This document shows, one piece after another, positions 9,023 through 18,692 of a stretch of 33,509 bases of DNA. The stretch is from Helicobacteraceae bacterium. GTDB lineage: Bacteria; Campylobacterota; Campylobacteria; Campylobacterales; Sulfurimonadaceae. The stretch is taken from the NCBI GenBank assembly GCA_015484575.1, contig WFND01000110.1, positions 1 to 33,509 of the forward strand. Reading direction: 5' to 3'. Made by a program: the position numbers and the translations under genes. Within the stretch, counting starts at the first letter, position 1, and each line of letters starts with the position of its first letter. The notes under the pieces were generated by a model that saw only the letters and a list, made by a program, of their open reading frames with translations, was not told the origin of the DNA and did no database searches.

Positions 9023-10148
9023 TAAACCAACTCTTTACCTTCTCAAATGCAGACTCAAAACTGCTCTCATGTGGTTTTGACTCTATTCCAAAAGATTCTT
9101 GAAGTCTGCTCAGCATCTCTTTTTGCTCATCACTTAATTTTTTTGGATATGTTATGTTTATCTGTGCGATCAGATTTCCTCTGCCGTGTCCATGTACATT
9201 TTCTATTCCCTCACCTCTAAAGACGTACTGCTGTTTGTCTTTTGTTCCTATATCCAATTTTAGTTCCAATTCACCGGTTAGTGACGGTATGCTTATAGTC
9301 TCTCCCGCAACTGCTTGAGTAAAAAATACCGGCACTTCAAGATATACATCATCTCCGTTTCTTGTGAAATCTTCATCATTTTGCACATAAAAAGTTACAT
9401 ACAGGTCGCCACGAGTTCCGTTTTTGCCTATATTTCCTTTTCCAGATACTCTTAATCTGTTATCTGAGTCTATTCCTGCCGGAACTTTTATTGTAACTGT
9501 TTCTGAAACTTCTTTGAAACCTTTGCCGTTACAATCTGAACACTTTTCAGCAGGCATAGTACCTTCACCATGACATGCAGGACATGTTTGAGAAAAAGTC
9601 ATAAAACCTTGACGTACATATACCTGACCTTTACCGTCACACTGATTACAGCTAGTCTGCTTGGCATCTTTAGCACCTGTGCCTTTACAGCTTTTACAGG
9701 CAGATTTGTATCTAAATTTAACATCCTTATCACAGCCGAATATAGCTTCATGAAAACCGATAGAGAGTTCAACACCTAAATCGAGTGGGTACTTATCTGT
9801 ATCTCTGCGAGAACGGCGAGAATGACCACCTCCCATGCCTCCGCCAAACATCTCTTCAAAAATACTACCCAAATCATCAAAACCACCGCTAAATCCACTA
9901 GATGAGCGACCACCGCCCATACCTTGAAGACCCTCTTTACCGTATCTGTCATATATTGAGCGTTGCTGATCATCGCTTAGTATCTGATACGCCTCATTGC
10001 ACAGTTTAAACTTATGCTCTGCATCTTTATCATCAGGATTTTTATCAGGATGATATTTTTTAGCCATTTTTCTATAGGCTTTTTTAATTGTACTCTTATC
10101 AGCACTTTGCGAAACTTCTAAAATCTCATAATAGCTTAATTCTTCCAT
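9018..10148 (-). CDS. dnaJ: Chaperone protein DnaJ
   Basis: J domain with HPDKNP; G/F-rich region; four CxxCxGxG-type zinc motifs. Confidence 0.96.
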   Translation of the reverse strand: MEELSYYEILEVSQSADKSTIKKAYRKMAKKYHPDKNPDDKDAEHKFKLCNEAYQILSDDQQRSIYDRYGKEGLQGMGGGRSSSGFSGGFDDLGSIFEEMFGGGMGGGHSRRSRRDTDKYPLDLGVELSIGFHEAIFGCDKDVKFRYKSACKSCKGTGAKDAKQTSCNQCDGKGQVYVRQGFMTFSQTCPACHGEGTMPAEKCSDCNGKGFKEVSETVTIKVPAGIDSDNRLRVSGKGNIGKNGTRGDLYVTFYVQNDEDFTRNGDDVYLEVPVFFTQAVAGETISIPSLTGELELKLDIGTKDKQQYVFRGEGIENVHGHGRGNLIAQINITYPKKLSDEQKEMLSRLQESFGIESKPHESSFESAFEKVKSWFS

Positions 10149-10203
10149 TTTAAATACCTATAATTTTTTTTGGAATTATAGCAAAAAGAACGTATAATCG
10201 TAT

Positions 10204-11280
10204 ATGATAAAAATTTTTATAACAATAATTTTGCTTTTTCTACTTTTTGGCTGCTTTAAAGACAAAAGCGTGAGATTTGATTTTATGCCAAATACAGAGT
10301 TGTTACCTGTAAAAACTCCCACTTTAGATAGTGATTTTGAAGCTGCTTTAAGACATTTTAATACAAACTGTAAGAGTAAGAAAATGTTAAAGATATATGA
10401 GGATTTATGTGATAAGTCTTTACATGTAAGCAGTGCTAAAGAGTTTTTTTTAAACAACTTTAACTATTATGAAGTCAAAAATAATCAAGAGGATGAGAAG
10501 GCTCTCTTGACAGGTTATTATGAACCTCTGCTATACGGCTCTCGCACATATAAAAAACCGTATATCTATCCTCTGTATAGACCTCCTGCAGACCTCTTAC
10601 ATGTAAACCTGAGTGATTCACACAAAGAGCTTAAAAATATGCGTCTTAGGGGTAAACTTGTTGATGGTAAAGTGATTTCGTATGATGATAGAGAGAGTAT
10701 AAATTCAAAAGAGAGTAATCTAAGTGTTATATGTTATGTAGATGATAGAATATCAAGGTTTTTTTTGGAAGTTCAAGGTTCCGGAAGAGTTAGACTTGAT
10801 AATGGAGATACGATTTTTGTAGGTTATGCCGATCAAAATGGACACGCTTATACCTCTATTGGAAAAGTGTTGGTAGAGAAAAAAGAGATAAAAAAGAGTG
10901 ATATATCTCTGCAGAGTATTAGACTATGGCTTGAGCAACATCGTAAATCTATGGATAAAATATTAAATAAAAATCGCTCTTTTGTGTTTTTCAAAGAGCG
11001 TTCTTATAGTGCTACGGGAGCTTTGGGTGTAGAGCTTACTTCCAAAGAATCTGTTGCGGTTGATAGCAGATATATACCACTTGGTTCTCTGCTTAGTATT
11101 GATAGTGAAAGTTATAAGAGAGTGGTTTTCGCTGAAGATACGGGAGGTGCAATAAGAGGAAGTGTGAGAGCAGACCTGTTTTTGGGTTTTGGTAAAAAGG
11201 CTCTAAAGAGAGCGGGAACTTTAAAAGAGAGAGTCAAATTATATATTTGGCTTCCAAAGAATAGACTTGTTGCAAAATAA
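10204..11280 (+). CDS. mltA: Membrane-bound lytic murein transglycosylase A (MltA) lipoprotein
   Basis: Lipobox-like LLFGC; TGYYEPLLYGS; C-terminal 3D-like AEDTGGAIRGSVRADLFLGFG. Confidence 0.88.
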   Translation: MIKIFITIILLFLLFGCFKDKSVRFDFMPNTELLPVKTPTLDSDFEAALRHFNTNCKSKKMLKIYEDLCDKSLHVSSAKEFFLNNFNYYEVKNNQEDEKALLTGYYEPLLYGSRTYKKPYIYPLYRPPADLLHVNLSDSHKELKNMRLRGKLVDGKVISYDDRESINSKESNLSVICYVDDRISRFFLEVQGSGRVRLDNGDTIFVGYADQNGHAYTSIGKVLVEKKEIKKSDISLQSIRLWLEQHRKSMDKILNKNRSFVFFKERSYSATGALGVELTSKESVAVDSRYIPLGSLLSIDSESYKRVVFAEDTGGAIRGSVRADLFLGFGKKALKRAGTLKERVKLYIWLPKNRLVAK

Positions 11281-11296
11281 AAGGTATGATTTCATC

Positions 11297-11863
11297 ATGA
11301 GAGAACTTGAAAAATTTAATAATCTTGTCCAAGCTTTAGAGACACTTCCGACAATAGGTAAAAAATCAGCAACACGTCTGGCTTATCATATGATTATGAG
11401 TGATAGCTTTAATGCTCTAAAGATAGCACATGCTATAGAAAATGCACTAGGTTATATCAAAAAATGTTCACAATGTGGCGGTATGAGTGAAGATGAATTA
11501 TGTTATATATGTTCAGATGAGAGACGTAATGAGTCAGTTTTGTGTATTGTTGAGAGTGCAAAAGATATTTTAATGTTTGAAGAGAATGGACTCTTTGATG
11601 GAAACTATTTTGTTTTGGAATCTTTAGATACTATAGATATTTCTCATCTTCGTTCACGCATAGGTAATGGAGTAAAAGAGATTGTATTTGCTATGACACC
11701 ATCTATAGCAAATGATGCTGTTATCTTATTTATAGAAGATAAACTTCAAGATTTTGATATACGTTTTTCTCGTATTGCACAAGGTGTTCCAACCGGTGTT
11801 AGTTTGGAAAATATAGATATATTGTCGCTCTCAAGAGCATTACAAGATAGAGTAAAGGTTTAA
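11297..11863 (+). CDS. recR: Recombination protein RecR
   Basis: LPTIGKKSATRLAYH; zinc motif CSQCGGMSEDELCYIC; Toprim domain. Start likely MRELEKF at 11297 rather than 11267. Confidence 0.93.
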   Translation: MRELEKFNNLVQALETLPTIGKKSATRLAYHMIMSDSFNALKIAHAIENALGYIKKCSQCGGMSEDELCYICSDERRNESVLCIVESAKDILMFEENGLFDGNYFVLESLDTIDISHLRSRIGNGVKEIVFAMTPSIANDAVILFIEDKLQDFDIRFSRIAQGVPTGVSLENIDILSLSRALQDRVKV

Positions 11864-11864
11864 A

Positions 11865-12113
11865 ATGAGAAGTTTAGTTCTCTCTTTGGCAGTTGTATTT
11901 AGTGGATGTATGGCAACTGTGCCGGTAGAAAAAAAAGATAAAAAGATAGATTTACGTTGTCAGCAAAAGCCAAATCCCGGTAGATGCAGAGCATATATGC
12001 CTAGGTACTATTTTGATAATAAAAGCTTTACATGTAAAGAGTTTATCTGGGGAGGTTGTGGAGGCGTAGTGCCTTTTGAGAGTATGAAAGAGTGTAAAGA
12101 GAGCTGTCTTTAA
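11865..12113 (+). CDS. Lipoprotein with Kunitz/BPTI-type serine protease inhibitor domain
   Basis: VVFSGC lipobox, then CQQKPNPGRCRAYMPRYYFDNKSFTCKEFIWGGCGGVVPFESMKECKESC: six Cys in Kunitz spacing (8-15-7-11-3) and the GGCGG signature. Confidence 0.88.
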   Translation: MRSLVLSLAVVFSGCMATVPVEKKDKKIDLRCQQKPNPGRCRAYMPRYYFDNKSFTCKEFIWGGCGGVVPFESMKECKESCL

Positions 12114-12122
12114 AGCTCTTTC
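12098..12122. terminator. Possible bidirectional terminator stem-loop
   Basis: AGAGCT-N8-AGCTCT inverted repeat in AAAGAGAGCTGTCTTTAAAGCTCTTT between convergent ORFs. Confidence 0.4.
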
Positions 12123-12188
12123 CTATCCAGCTGCATTAACAACTTTTGTTGTGCGTCTTTTTCTATGATTGTTTACTTTTTTTCGCAT
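12123..12188 (-). CDS. Putative 21-aa basic small protein
   Basis: MRKKVNNHRKRRTTKVVNAAG; SD AAGGAG five nt before ATG; TATAAT in the upstream region. Below the ORF-track size cutoff. Confidence 0.5.
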   Translation of the reverse strand: MRKKVNNHRKRRTTKVVNAAG

Positions 12189-12246
12189 AAATTCTCCTTC
12201 TTAACAATTATTAGCGGATATTATACCAAAATATTAACAATACTTA

Positions 12247-13908
12247 TCAAGATTTGAAATATTCAAGTTTCTTATGCAGTATTTCAGAAGAGTTATATAT
12301 ATCATCCGCAATATTTGAGAGTGTCTGAATATTATTTTTATTCTCATGAGATATTTTATTTATATTACTGATTTTTTCTACCATATCGTTTGTATGAGTT
12401 GCTATTTCATGAGAGCTTTTTGCACTATGTTGTGCTAAAATATTGGTCTGATTCATAGTTGAAACTGTTATATTGATATTCTCTTCCACAACTCCTGATG
12501 CTTCTGATAATTTTTCAATATTTTGTGCATTTACTACCATCTGTTTACTTGCTTCATTAACAGAATCTACTATGATATTTATAGTGGCATTAATCTCAGT
12601 TAAACTTTTTTGCGTCTTCTCTGCAAGTTCTCTGACTTCATCTGCAACTACCGCAAAACCACGCCCATGTTCACCTGCACGAGCTGCTTCTATGGCTGCA
12701 TTAAGAGCTAGTAGGTTGGTCTGGTCTGCAATATCATTGATAACATCTAAAACAGACTTAATCTCTTGAGTTTGAACTGCTAACTCTTTAAGTTTTTCAT
12801 TCATACTAAACTCTAACTTGGCACTGCTATCTACATTTGCAACAAGTTTATCTATCTCATCTTTTGCACTGTTTAAGAGAGTGTTTGCCTCATTCATATT
12901 CTCTTGTGTTTTCTCAAAATTCTCCTCTGATTCTTTCACCAATGTCTGAATAGAAGAGGCTTGTTTAATACTCTCATTTGCAAGTTCAGACTCTTGTTGT
13001 ACTTTTATCTGTGTCTCTTTGGTTATATCTTTCATGGTGAGGGAGTGTTCTTTGTTTACAACTGAAGCTTTTTTTGTATCGTTAATGGTATCTTTTAAAT
13101 CATGAATAAACATATTGATAGATAGAGCCATCACTCCTGTTTCATCACGAGAATCTATCTGAATAACTTTCGTTAAGTCACTGTGATTACTAGAGACACT
13201 CTGTGTGATTGTTGTGACAGAATTTTTTATCTGTTTTACTAAAAGGTAGATATTGAGTGATGAGATACTTAAACTAATAAATGCAATTATCATATTTTCA
13301 AATAACAGTTGCGAGAGTGTTGTGTCTGTGTCACTGAAAAATATGGCTAAATTAAAGATAGCTATAAGTAGAACATTTCCTACAAGCGTGTTAAATATTA
13401 CAGCTAATATCTTTTTGCTAAAAGACATAAACGGATATTTACTAGAGAGAGGAAGCCCTTTTGTCCATGTTTCAAGTGTTGTTACAAAAGAGATAAATGC
13501 CGGAATAGTAAACAAAAGCACAAGTGGCAACGTAAAAGCCTGTGCAAGTAAAAACTGCTCATGAGATACAAAATCCAGACTGCTTAAGACAACAAAAGGA
13601 CCAAAAGAGGTGTAAAGAAGCTGAATTATAACAAACGTAGCAGGTAGCCTAGAGAGGATTTTGTCAGTAGTGTCATTTGAGATTTTGTTTTGTAAAGATC
13701 TGCTTACATGTAAAAGCTTACCTCTAAAAAACAGAATCCCCAATGTTGTAATAACTACTATATATGCAATCATCTGCATAGAAAGTACAACAGATACAAG
13801 TTCATCAAAAGTAAATATTTTTGTATAAAATACAATAGCAATCCACACAATAGGTGGAATCATAAAGCCGCTTAAAACATATAATAAAAGTTTTGACATA
13901 AAAGACAT
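12247..13908 (-). CDS. Methyl-accepting chemotaxis protein with polytopic N-terminal membrane domain
   Basis: Signalling hairpin [42 protein letters not shown]; about six hydrophobic segments in the N-terminal part. Confidence 0.93.
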   Translation of the reverse strand: MSFMSKLLLYVLSGFMIPPIVWIAIVFYTKIFTFDELVSVVLSMQMIAYIVVITTLGILFFRGKLLHVSRSLQNKISNDTTDKILSRLPATFVIIQLLYTSFGPFVVLSSLDFVSHEQFLLAQAFTLPLVLLFTIPAFISFVTTLETWTKGLPLSSKYPFMSFSKKILAVIFNTLVGNVLLIAIFNLAIFFSDTDTTLSQLLFENMIIAFISLSISSLNIYLLVKQIKNSVTTITQSVSSNHSDLTKVIQIDSRDETGVMALSINMFIHDLKDTINDTKKASVVNKEHSLTMKDITKETQIKVQQESELANESIKQASSIQTLVKESEENFEKTQENMNEANTLLNSAKDEIDKLVANVDSSAKLEFSMNEKLKELAVQTQEIKSVLDVINDIADQTNLLALNAAIEAARAGEHGRGFAVVADEVRELAEKTQKSLTEINATINIIVDSVNEASKQMVVNAQNIEKLSEASGVVEENINITVSTMNQTNILAQHSAKSSHEIATHTNDMVEKISNINKISHENKNNIQTLSNIADDIYNSSEILHKKLEYFKS

Positions 13909-13962
13909 ATACAGACCTTTGCGATTATATGCCTATATTATATCAAAAAAATTTGATAAAAT

Positions 13963-14754
13963 TTAAAAAGAGAAGCTCTCTCTCATAAAAAATTCAATCT
14001 TTTTCTTATCAAGAGTATGTTGAGTGAAAAGTTCTTTTGCTAAAACTCCTTGCCCTATGAGCATGTCTGTTCCATCTTTACATGTAAGATTTAACTCATG
14101 AGCAAGTCTTAAAAACGGCGTAAGTTTTCCATAGATTGCATCGGCACTGTATCTTGTCTTTTCTAGCAGAGGCTTTAGTATCTCTAGCGGAGCAGGGTAG
14201 TTTTCATCTTTTAGACCGGCTGATGTTGTGTTTACGATAAGGTCATACGGCTCTATGAGCATATCATCCCAGCTTTTACATGTAAGAGATAATTTTTCAA
14301 AATATTTAAGCCTATCTTTTGAGCGGTTTAATATATTTACATGTAAACCATCATCTAAAAATCTATTTGCCAAAGCTTTTGCAGTCCCTCCTGCTCCGAT
14401 AATCAATATATTTTCTATATTTTCAAACTCAGAGATAGCGTACATAAAACCGTCAGCATCCGTGTTATATCCTATAAGACGACCATCTTCATTTATTAAC
14501 GTATTTACTACACCTATCTTCTTTGCAAAACCTCTAACTTCATCACAGGCTTTAAATGCTGACTCTTTGTGTGGTACGGTAACATTTGCACCGGAGAGTT
14601 TTAGAGAGAAAAAGGTCTCTTTGAGTTTTGAGCCATCTTTTAGATGAACTCTTGTGTATTTTGCATCTACATGTAAAGAGTTAAAAACATGATTATGCAT
14701 AAGTGGAGAGCGTGAATGCTCTACGGGATTACCAAATATAGCAAACAGTTTCAT
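13963..14754 (-). CDS. aroE: Shikimate dehydrogenase
   Basis: FGNPVEHSRSPLMHN; GANVTVPHKE; NTDADGF; IIGAGGTAKA; NTTSAG. Confidence 0.95.
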   Translation of the reverse strand: MKLFAIFGNPVEHSRSPLMHNHVFNSLHVDAKYTRVHLKDGSKLKETFFSLKLSGANVTVPHKESAFKACDEVRGFAKKIGVVNTLINEDGRLIGYNTDADGFMYAISEFENIENILIIGAGGTAKALANRFLDDGLHVNILNRSKDRLKYFEKLSLTCKSWDDMLIEPYDLIVNTTSAGLKDENYPAPLEILKPLLEKTRYSADAIYGKLTPFLRLAHELNLTCKDGTDMLIGQGVLAKELFTQHTLDKKKIEFFMRESFSF

Positions 14755-16154
14755 TATAATTTTAAGTCATCTAGTGAACTCATTAAAGCACCTAGCTTGT
14801 TGTGTACTTCAAGATACTCAAGCTCATGAACCGAATCTGCTACTATTCCCGCACCGGCTTGTAAGATAACTTTGTCCGGCTTGACTAATGATGTACGTAT
14901 TGTTATAGCTGTGTCCATATTGCCGTCAAAACCAAAATATCCTATAGAGCCGCTATAAAATCCACGTTTTAAACCTTCAAATTCAGAGATAAGTTCCATA
15001 GCTCTAATCTTTGGTGCACCTGTCATCGTTCCAGCAGTAAAAGTTGCCCCAAACAGGTCAAACATATCTTTATCATCACGAAGTTTAGCCACAACATCGG
15101 TGACTATGTGCATAACGTGAGAGTATCTCTCTATGTGCATCATATCCAAAACCTGTACAGTTGCTGTTTTTGCAACACGACTGACATCATTTCGACCTAA
15201 ATCTATGAGCATTAAATGTTCGGCACACTCTTTTGGATCATCTAACAGCTCTTGTTCTAGCTCTTTGTCACGCTCTTTTGTATCTCCACGTTTTCTAGTT
15301 CCAGCTATCGGGCGAAGAAGCAGTTCGCCATCTTGCAGACGTACCATAACTTCAGGAGAGCTTCCTACAATACTAAAATCTTCATACTCCATCAAGTACA
15401 TGTAAGGAGAAGGATTTTTGGTTCTTAAGATTCTGTAAAAGCTAAAAGGATCAACTTTTACGTTTCGGCTAAAGCGGTTTGTCATCAGTATCTGAAAGAC
15501 ATCACCGCTTCTTATCATCTCTTTTGACTTATCTACCATATCAAAAAATTTCTCTTTTGAAAATGCGAAACTACCCTCATCATCTCCCTCTAACGGTACC
15601 AATGGCGTGTAGCTGTAATCTGATTTTAAGAGAGCCTCTATCTTGTCAAATTGTGAAGTATCTATAGCACTCATAAGTGTAATTTTATGGTCTTTATGAG
15701 AGTAAACAAGGACATTTTTTGGTAATATAAGATCCATATCCGGAGTATTCATCTCATCTTCAAGATTGCTCATATAACTCTGCAGTACAGGTTCAAATAC
15801 TTTTACCATATCATAACCTATAAAGCCGATGAAACCGTCAATATAGCCTACACCAAGCTCTTTTGAGCGTTTTTTATAGGCTTTTGTATCCAATTTTGCA
15901 TAATACTTTTTTAAAAAATCAAAAGGAGACTCATCTATAGTTATCTCTGTGTTAGAGCTGTCTGTGTAGTATGTGGTATCATCTTTATATATCAGGCGTT
16001 CTCTAGCACCTAGCAAGATGATAGAGTAGTTACCTTCAGAGTTTCCGGCACTCTCAAAGAGAAAAGTCACCTCATTTTTATAGAGTGATTTTAATTTTTG
16101 ATAGACTGCAATAGGTGCAAATTGGTCAAGTGTAAACTGTCTAGCTTCAATCAC
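14754..16154 (-). CDS. trpE: Anthranilate synthase component I (chorismate-binding family; PabB not excluded)
   Basis: LLRPIAGTRKRG; TAGTMTGAPKIRAMELI; GSIGYFGFDGNMDTAITIRT. Confidence 0.85.
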   Translation of the reverse strand: MIEARQFTLDQFAPIAVYQKLKSLYKNEVTFLFESAGNSEGNYSIILLGARERLIYKDDTTYYTDSSNTEITIDESPFDFLKKYYAKLDTKAYKKRSKELGVGYIDGFIGFIGYDMVKVFEPVLQSYMSNLEDEMNTPDMDLILPKNVLVYSHKDHKITLMSAIDTSQFDKIEALLKSDYSYTPLVPLEGDDEGSFAFSKEKFFDMVDKSKEMIRSGDVFQILMTNRFSRNVKVDPFSFYRILRTKNPSPYMYLMEYEDFSIVGSSPEVMVRLQDGELLLRPIAGTRKRGDTKERDKELEQELLDDPKECAEHLMLIDLGRNDVSRVAKTATVQVLDMMHIERYSHVMHIVTDVVAKLRDDKDMFDLFGATFTAGTMTGAPKIRAMELISEFEGLKRGFYSGSIGYFGFDGNMDTAITIRTSLVKPDKVILQAGAGIVADSVHELEYLEVHNKLGALMSSLDDLKL

Positions 16155-16155
16155 G

Positions 16156-16866
16156 TTATATCTTTATAGTAAAAGCACCGGGTTCGATAGTGCTACGGAT
16201 TTTTTTACGTGCTTTATTAGCTTCTGTTTTACTCTTAAATGGTCCTATTAAAACTTTATTTATATCGCGACCGTTAATATTTACTTTGTGATAAGTATAT
16301 GAAAAACCTTCTGCTTTTATTTTTCCAATAAAGGTAGCCGATGGCTTAAACTTGGTAAAAGAGCCTACTTGAACATAAAATCTACCTTTTGTTATAGATT
16401 TTGCTTCATTATATGCAGGTTTTGGTTTTGTTGCTTGAGTATATTTAACAGGTTTGGCTTTTGGCTTAGCTTTAAGAGTTTTGCTTGGAGGTGTTAACGG
16501 TTTTGGTTCAACAACTACAACCTCTTCATCAGTAATAACTTCAGGTTTATCCTCGTTTAAACTCTCTTTTTTAAGTTTTTGAGCTATCTCATTTAGGTGT
16601 AAATCTTCGCTATTATCCTCTTCAACAACTTCAACCGGCTCAAATAGAGGATCATCTTTTAAAGTGTCACTTTGAGCAACTGGTTCAGGTGGTAAAACAG
16701 CTTGTGGAAGATTATCGGTACCCTCGGATTTTAGTGAATTCATTATAACAACAACAATAATAAGAAAAATAGCCAATGTAGCAACGGCTAGTAGAAGCTT
16801 TTTATTGTTGGAGTTGTGAGTTGACTTATTTAAAATAATGTCATTAAGTTCATTTTTTTCTTCCAT
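16156..16866 (-). CDS. SPOR-domain membrane protein
   Basis: N-terminal TM; Pro/Lys/acidic linker; C-terminal GRFYVQVGSFTKF...VLIGPFKSKTEANKARKKI SPOR domain. Confidence 0.85.
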   Translation of the reverse strand: MEEKNELNDIILNKSTHNSNNKKLLLAVATLAIFLIIVVVIMNSLKSEGTDNLPQAVLPPEPVAQSDTLKDDPLFEPVEVVEEDNSEDLHLNEIAQKLKKESLNEDKPEVITDEEVVVVEPKPLTPPSKTLKAKPKAKPVKYTQATKPKPAYNEAKSITKGRFYVQVGSFTKFKPSATFIGKIKAEGFSYTYHKVNINGRDINKVLIGPFKSKTEANKARKKIRSTIEPGAFTIKI

Positions 16867-16881
16867 AAATAATCCTTTAAA

Positions 16882-17430
16882 TTACATGTGCTTAGCAAAT
16901 GCAGAGCCACGCTCTTTGGCGTAAACCTCATAAGGTACATTTAAAATGTTATACTCAAGAGGCAACTCTTGTGTAGGAAACATTCTCCACTGTTTTGGCT
17001 GTTTTGCAGCTAGTTTCATAGATAACATCTTACCCAATTGGTAAGCCTCTTGCAAAGTTGTGTGTCCTTTATGAATATATACATGTAAGTGACCCTCTGT
17101 CTTTGTCTTAAAAGCCGTAAAATTCAGGTATCCCTCTTCTCTAAGCAAAAGCTGTGCCTTATGGTAAAAACGTTCCGGATCTCTACCGTTATAGTCTATG
17201 ACTATATTTTCAACTTTATCATGTTTGTTGATTAGTGAGTGTGCAACCGTTATATCACCTTTTAAGTGCTGATTAATAATAGACTGTGTCAATGTCTTAT
17301 CAACTCTTTCATACTTATTGTAAAAAGTACGACCTTTGTAGCTAATCTTATTTGTAACGCTACTACTTTTTTGCCAATAGTGATCCGTAATCATCTTGAT
17401 AAGTTTTAAATCCATTGAACTTACAGCCAT
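16882..17430 (-). CDS. DUF1882-type Campylobacterota conserved protein
   Basis: Position between glyA and the SPOR gene and overall sequence match the conserved Campylobacterota gene at this locus. Confidence 0.65.
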   Translation of the reverse strand: MAVSSMDLKLIKMITDHYWQKSSSVTNKISYKGRTFYNKYERVDKTLTQSIINQHLKGDITVAHSLINKHDKVENIVIDYNGRDPERFYHKAQLLLREEGYLNFTAFKTKTEGHLHVYIHKGHTTLQEAYQLGKMLSMKLAAKQPKQWRMFPTQELPLEYNILNVPYEVYAKERGSAFAKHM

Positions 17431-17443
17431 CTTAATCTCCTTC

Positions 17444-18691
17444 TTAATATGTTGCTTGTCTGTATATCACAAAATTTTGAGCTAACTCTTTTAGCTCTTG
17501 TTTTATCTGTGCTTGTGCATCTTCATTGTTAATATCATCTAAAACATCAGCAATTTTATTTGCTATTATCTCAAATTCTCTCTCTTTCATACCGCGAGAT
17601 GTCAGAGCAGGTGAACCTATACGAATACCTGAAGTGACAAAAGGTGAGCGTGTTTCACCCGGAACTGTATTTTTATTTACCGTTATACCGGCACGTCCTA
17701 ATGCTGCGTCAGCATCTTTACCGCTAAAGTCTCTGTTTAAAAATGATACTAAAACAAGGTGGTTATCCGTACCGTTACTGACAACATCATATCCACGCTT
17801 AATAAGAACATCGGCCAATACGGAAGCGTTTGCTTTTACCTGTGCGGCATAAACTTTCCACTCATCTGAAAGGTTGTGCTTGAAACCCACCGCTTTTGCC
17901 GCTATTACATGTACTAACGGTCCACCTTGAAGACCCGGGAAGATTGCAGAGTTTATCTTTTTAGCAATATCTTCATCATTTGTCATAATCATACCGCCAC
18001 GAGGACCCGCGAGAGTTTTGTGTGTAGTGGTTGTTACGACATCTGCATACGGAAAAGGGCTAGGATGCTCACCGGCACACACCAAACCTGCTATATGAGC
18101 AATATCGGCAAATAAGATAGCTCCGACAGCGTCAGCAATTTCACGAAATCTCTTAAAATCTATCTCTCTAGCATAGGCAGATGCACCACATACGATAATT
18201 TTTGGTTGAGTTATTTTGGCAATATCCATAACCCTGTCATAATTAATTCGACCATCTAGCTCAACACCATAAGTAAAACTGTGGTAGTTTTTACCGGAAA
18301 AACTGGGTTTAGAGCCGTGTGTCAAGTGACCTCCGTGACTTAAGTCCATACCCAAAATTTTATCACCGGCTTTGATAAGTGCCGCATATACGGCACCGTT
18401 TGCTTGAGAACCAGAGTGTGGCTGAACGTTTGCAAAGTTACATCCAAAAAGTTCACAAGCACGGTCAATAGCCAACTGCTCAACACCATCAGCATACTCA
18501 CAACCACCATAATAACGCTTATAAGGGTATCCTTCGGCATATTTGTTTGTAAATATAGAACCCATAGCTTCCATAACTGCAGGAATTGTGAAGTTTTCTG
18601 AAGCAATCATCTCTAAGTGGTCACTTTGACGCTCTAACTCCTGTTCACACAACTCATATATTTCACTATCATACTCTTTTAAAAAACTCAT
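17444..18691 (-). CDS. glyA: Serine hydroxymethyltransferase
   Basis: [31 protein letters not shown]-lysine site; start likely MSFLKEYD at 18691. Confidence 0.96.
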   Translation of the reverse strand: MSFLKEYDSEIYELCEQELERQSDHLEMIASENFTIPAVMEAMGSIFTNKYAEGYPYKRYYGGCEYADGVEQLAIDRACELFGCNFANVQPHSGSQANGAVYAALIKAGDKILGMDLSHGGHLTHGSKPSFSGKNYHSFTYGVELDGRINYDRVMDIAKITQPKIIVCGASAYAREIDFKRFREIADAVGAILFADIAHIAGLVCAGEHPSPFPYADVVTTTTHKTLAGPRGGMIMTNDEDIAKKINSAIFPGLQGGPLVHVIAAKAVGFKHNLSDEWKVYAAQVKANASVLADVLIKRGYDVVSNGTDNHLVLVSFLNRDFSGKDADAALGRAGITVNKNTVPGETRSPFVTSGIRIGSPALTSRGMKEREFEIIANKIADVLDDINNEDAQAQIKQELKELAQNFVIYRQATY

Positions 18692-18692
18692 A

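Noticed and set aside
9570-9973. ORFs overlapping dnaJ (9570-9779 + and 9776-9973 -)
   Set aside because: Alternate-frame readings of the Gly- and Cys-rich dnaJ regions.
14228-15405. Plus-strand ORFs 14228-14647 and 15133-15405
   Set aside because: Antisense to well-supported aroE and trpE; no recognisable domains or SD.
17526-18606. ORFs 17526-17852, 17927-18115, 18404-18601 (+) and 18340-18606 (-)
   Set aside because: All lie within glyA in other frames or strands; glyA is strongly supported.
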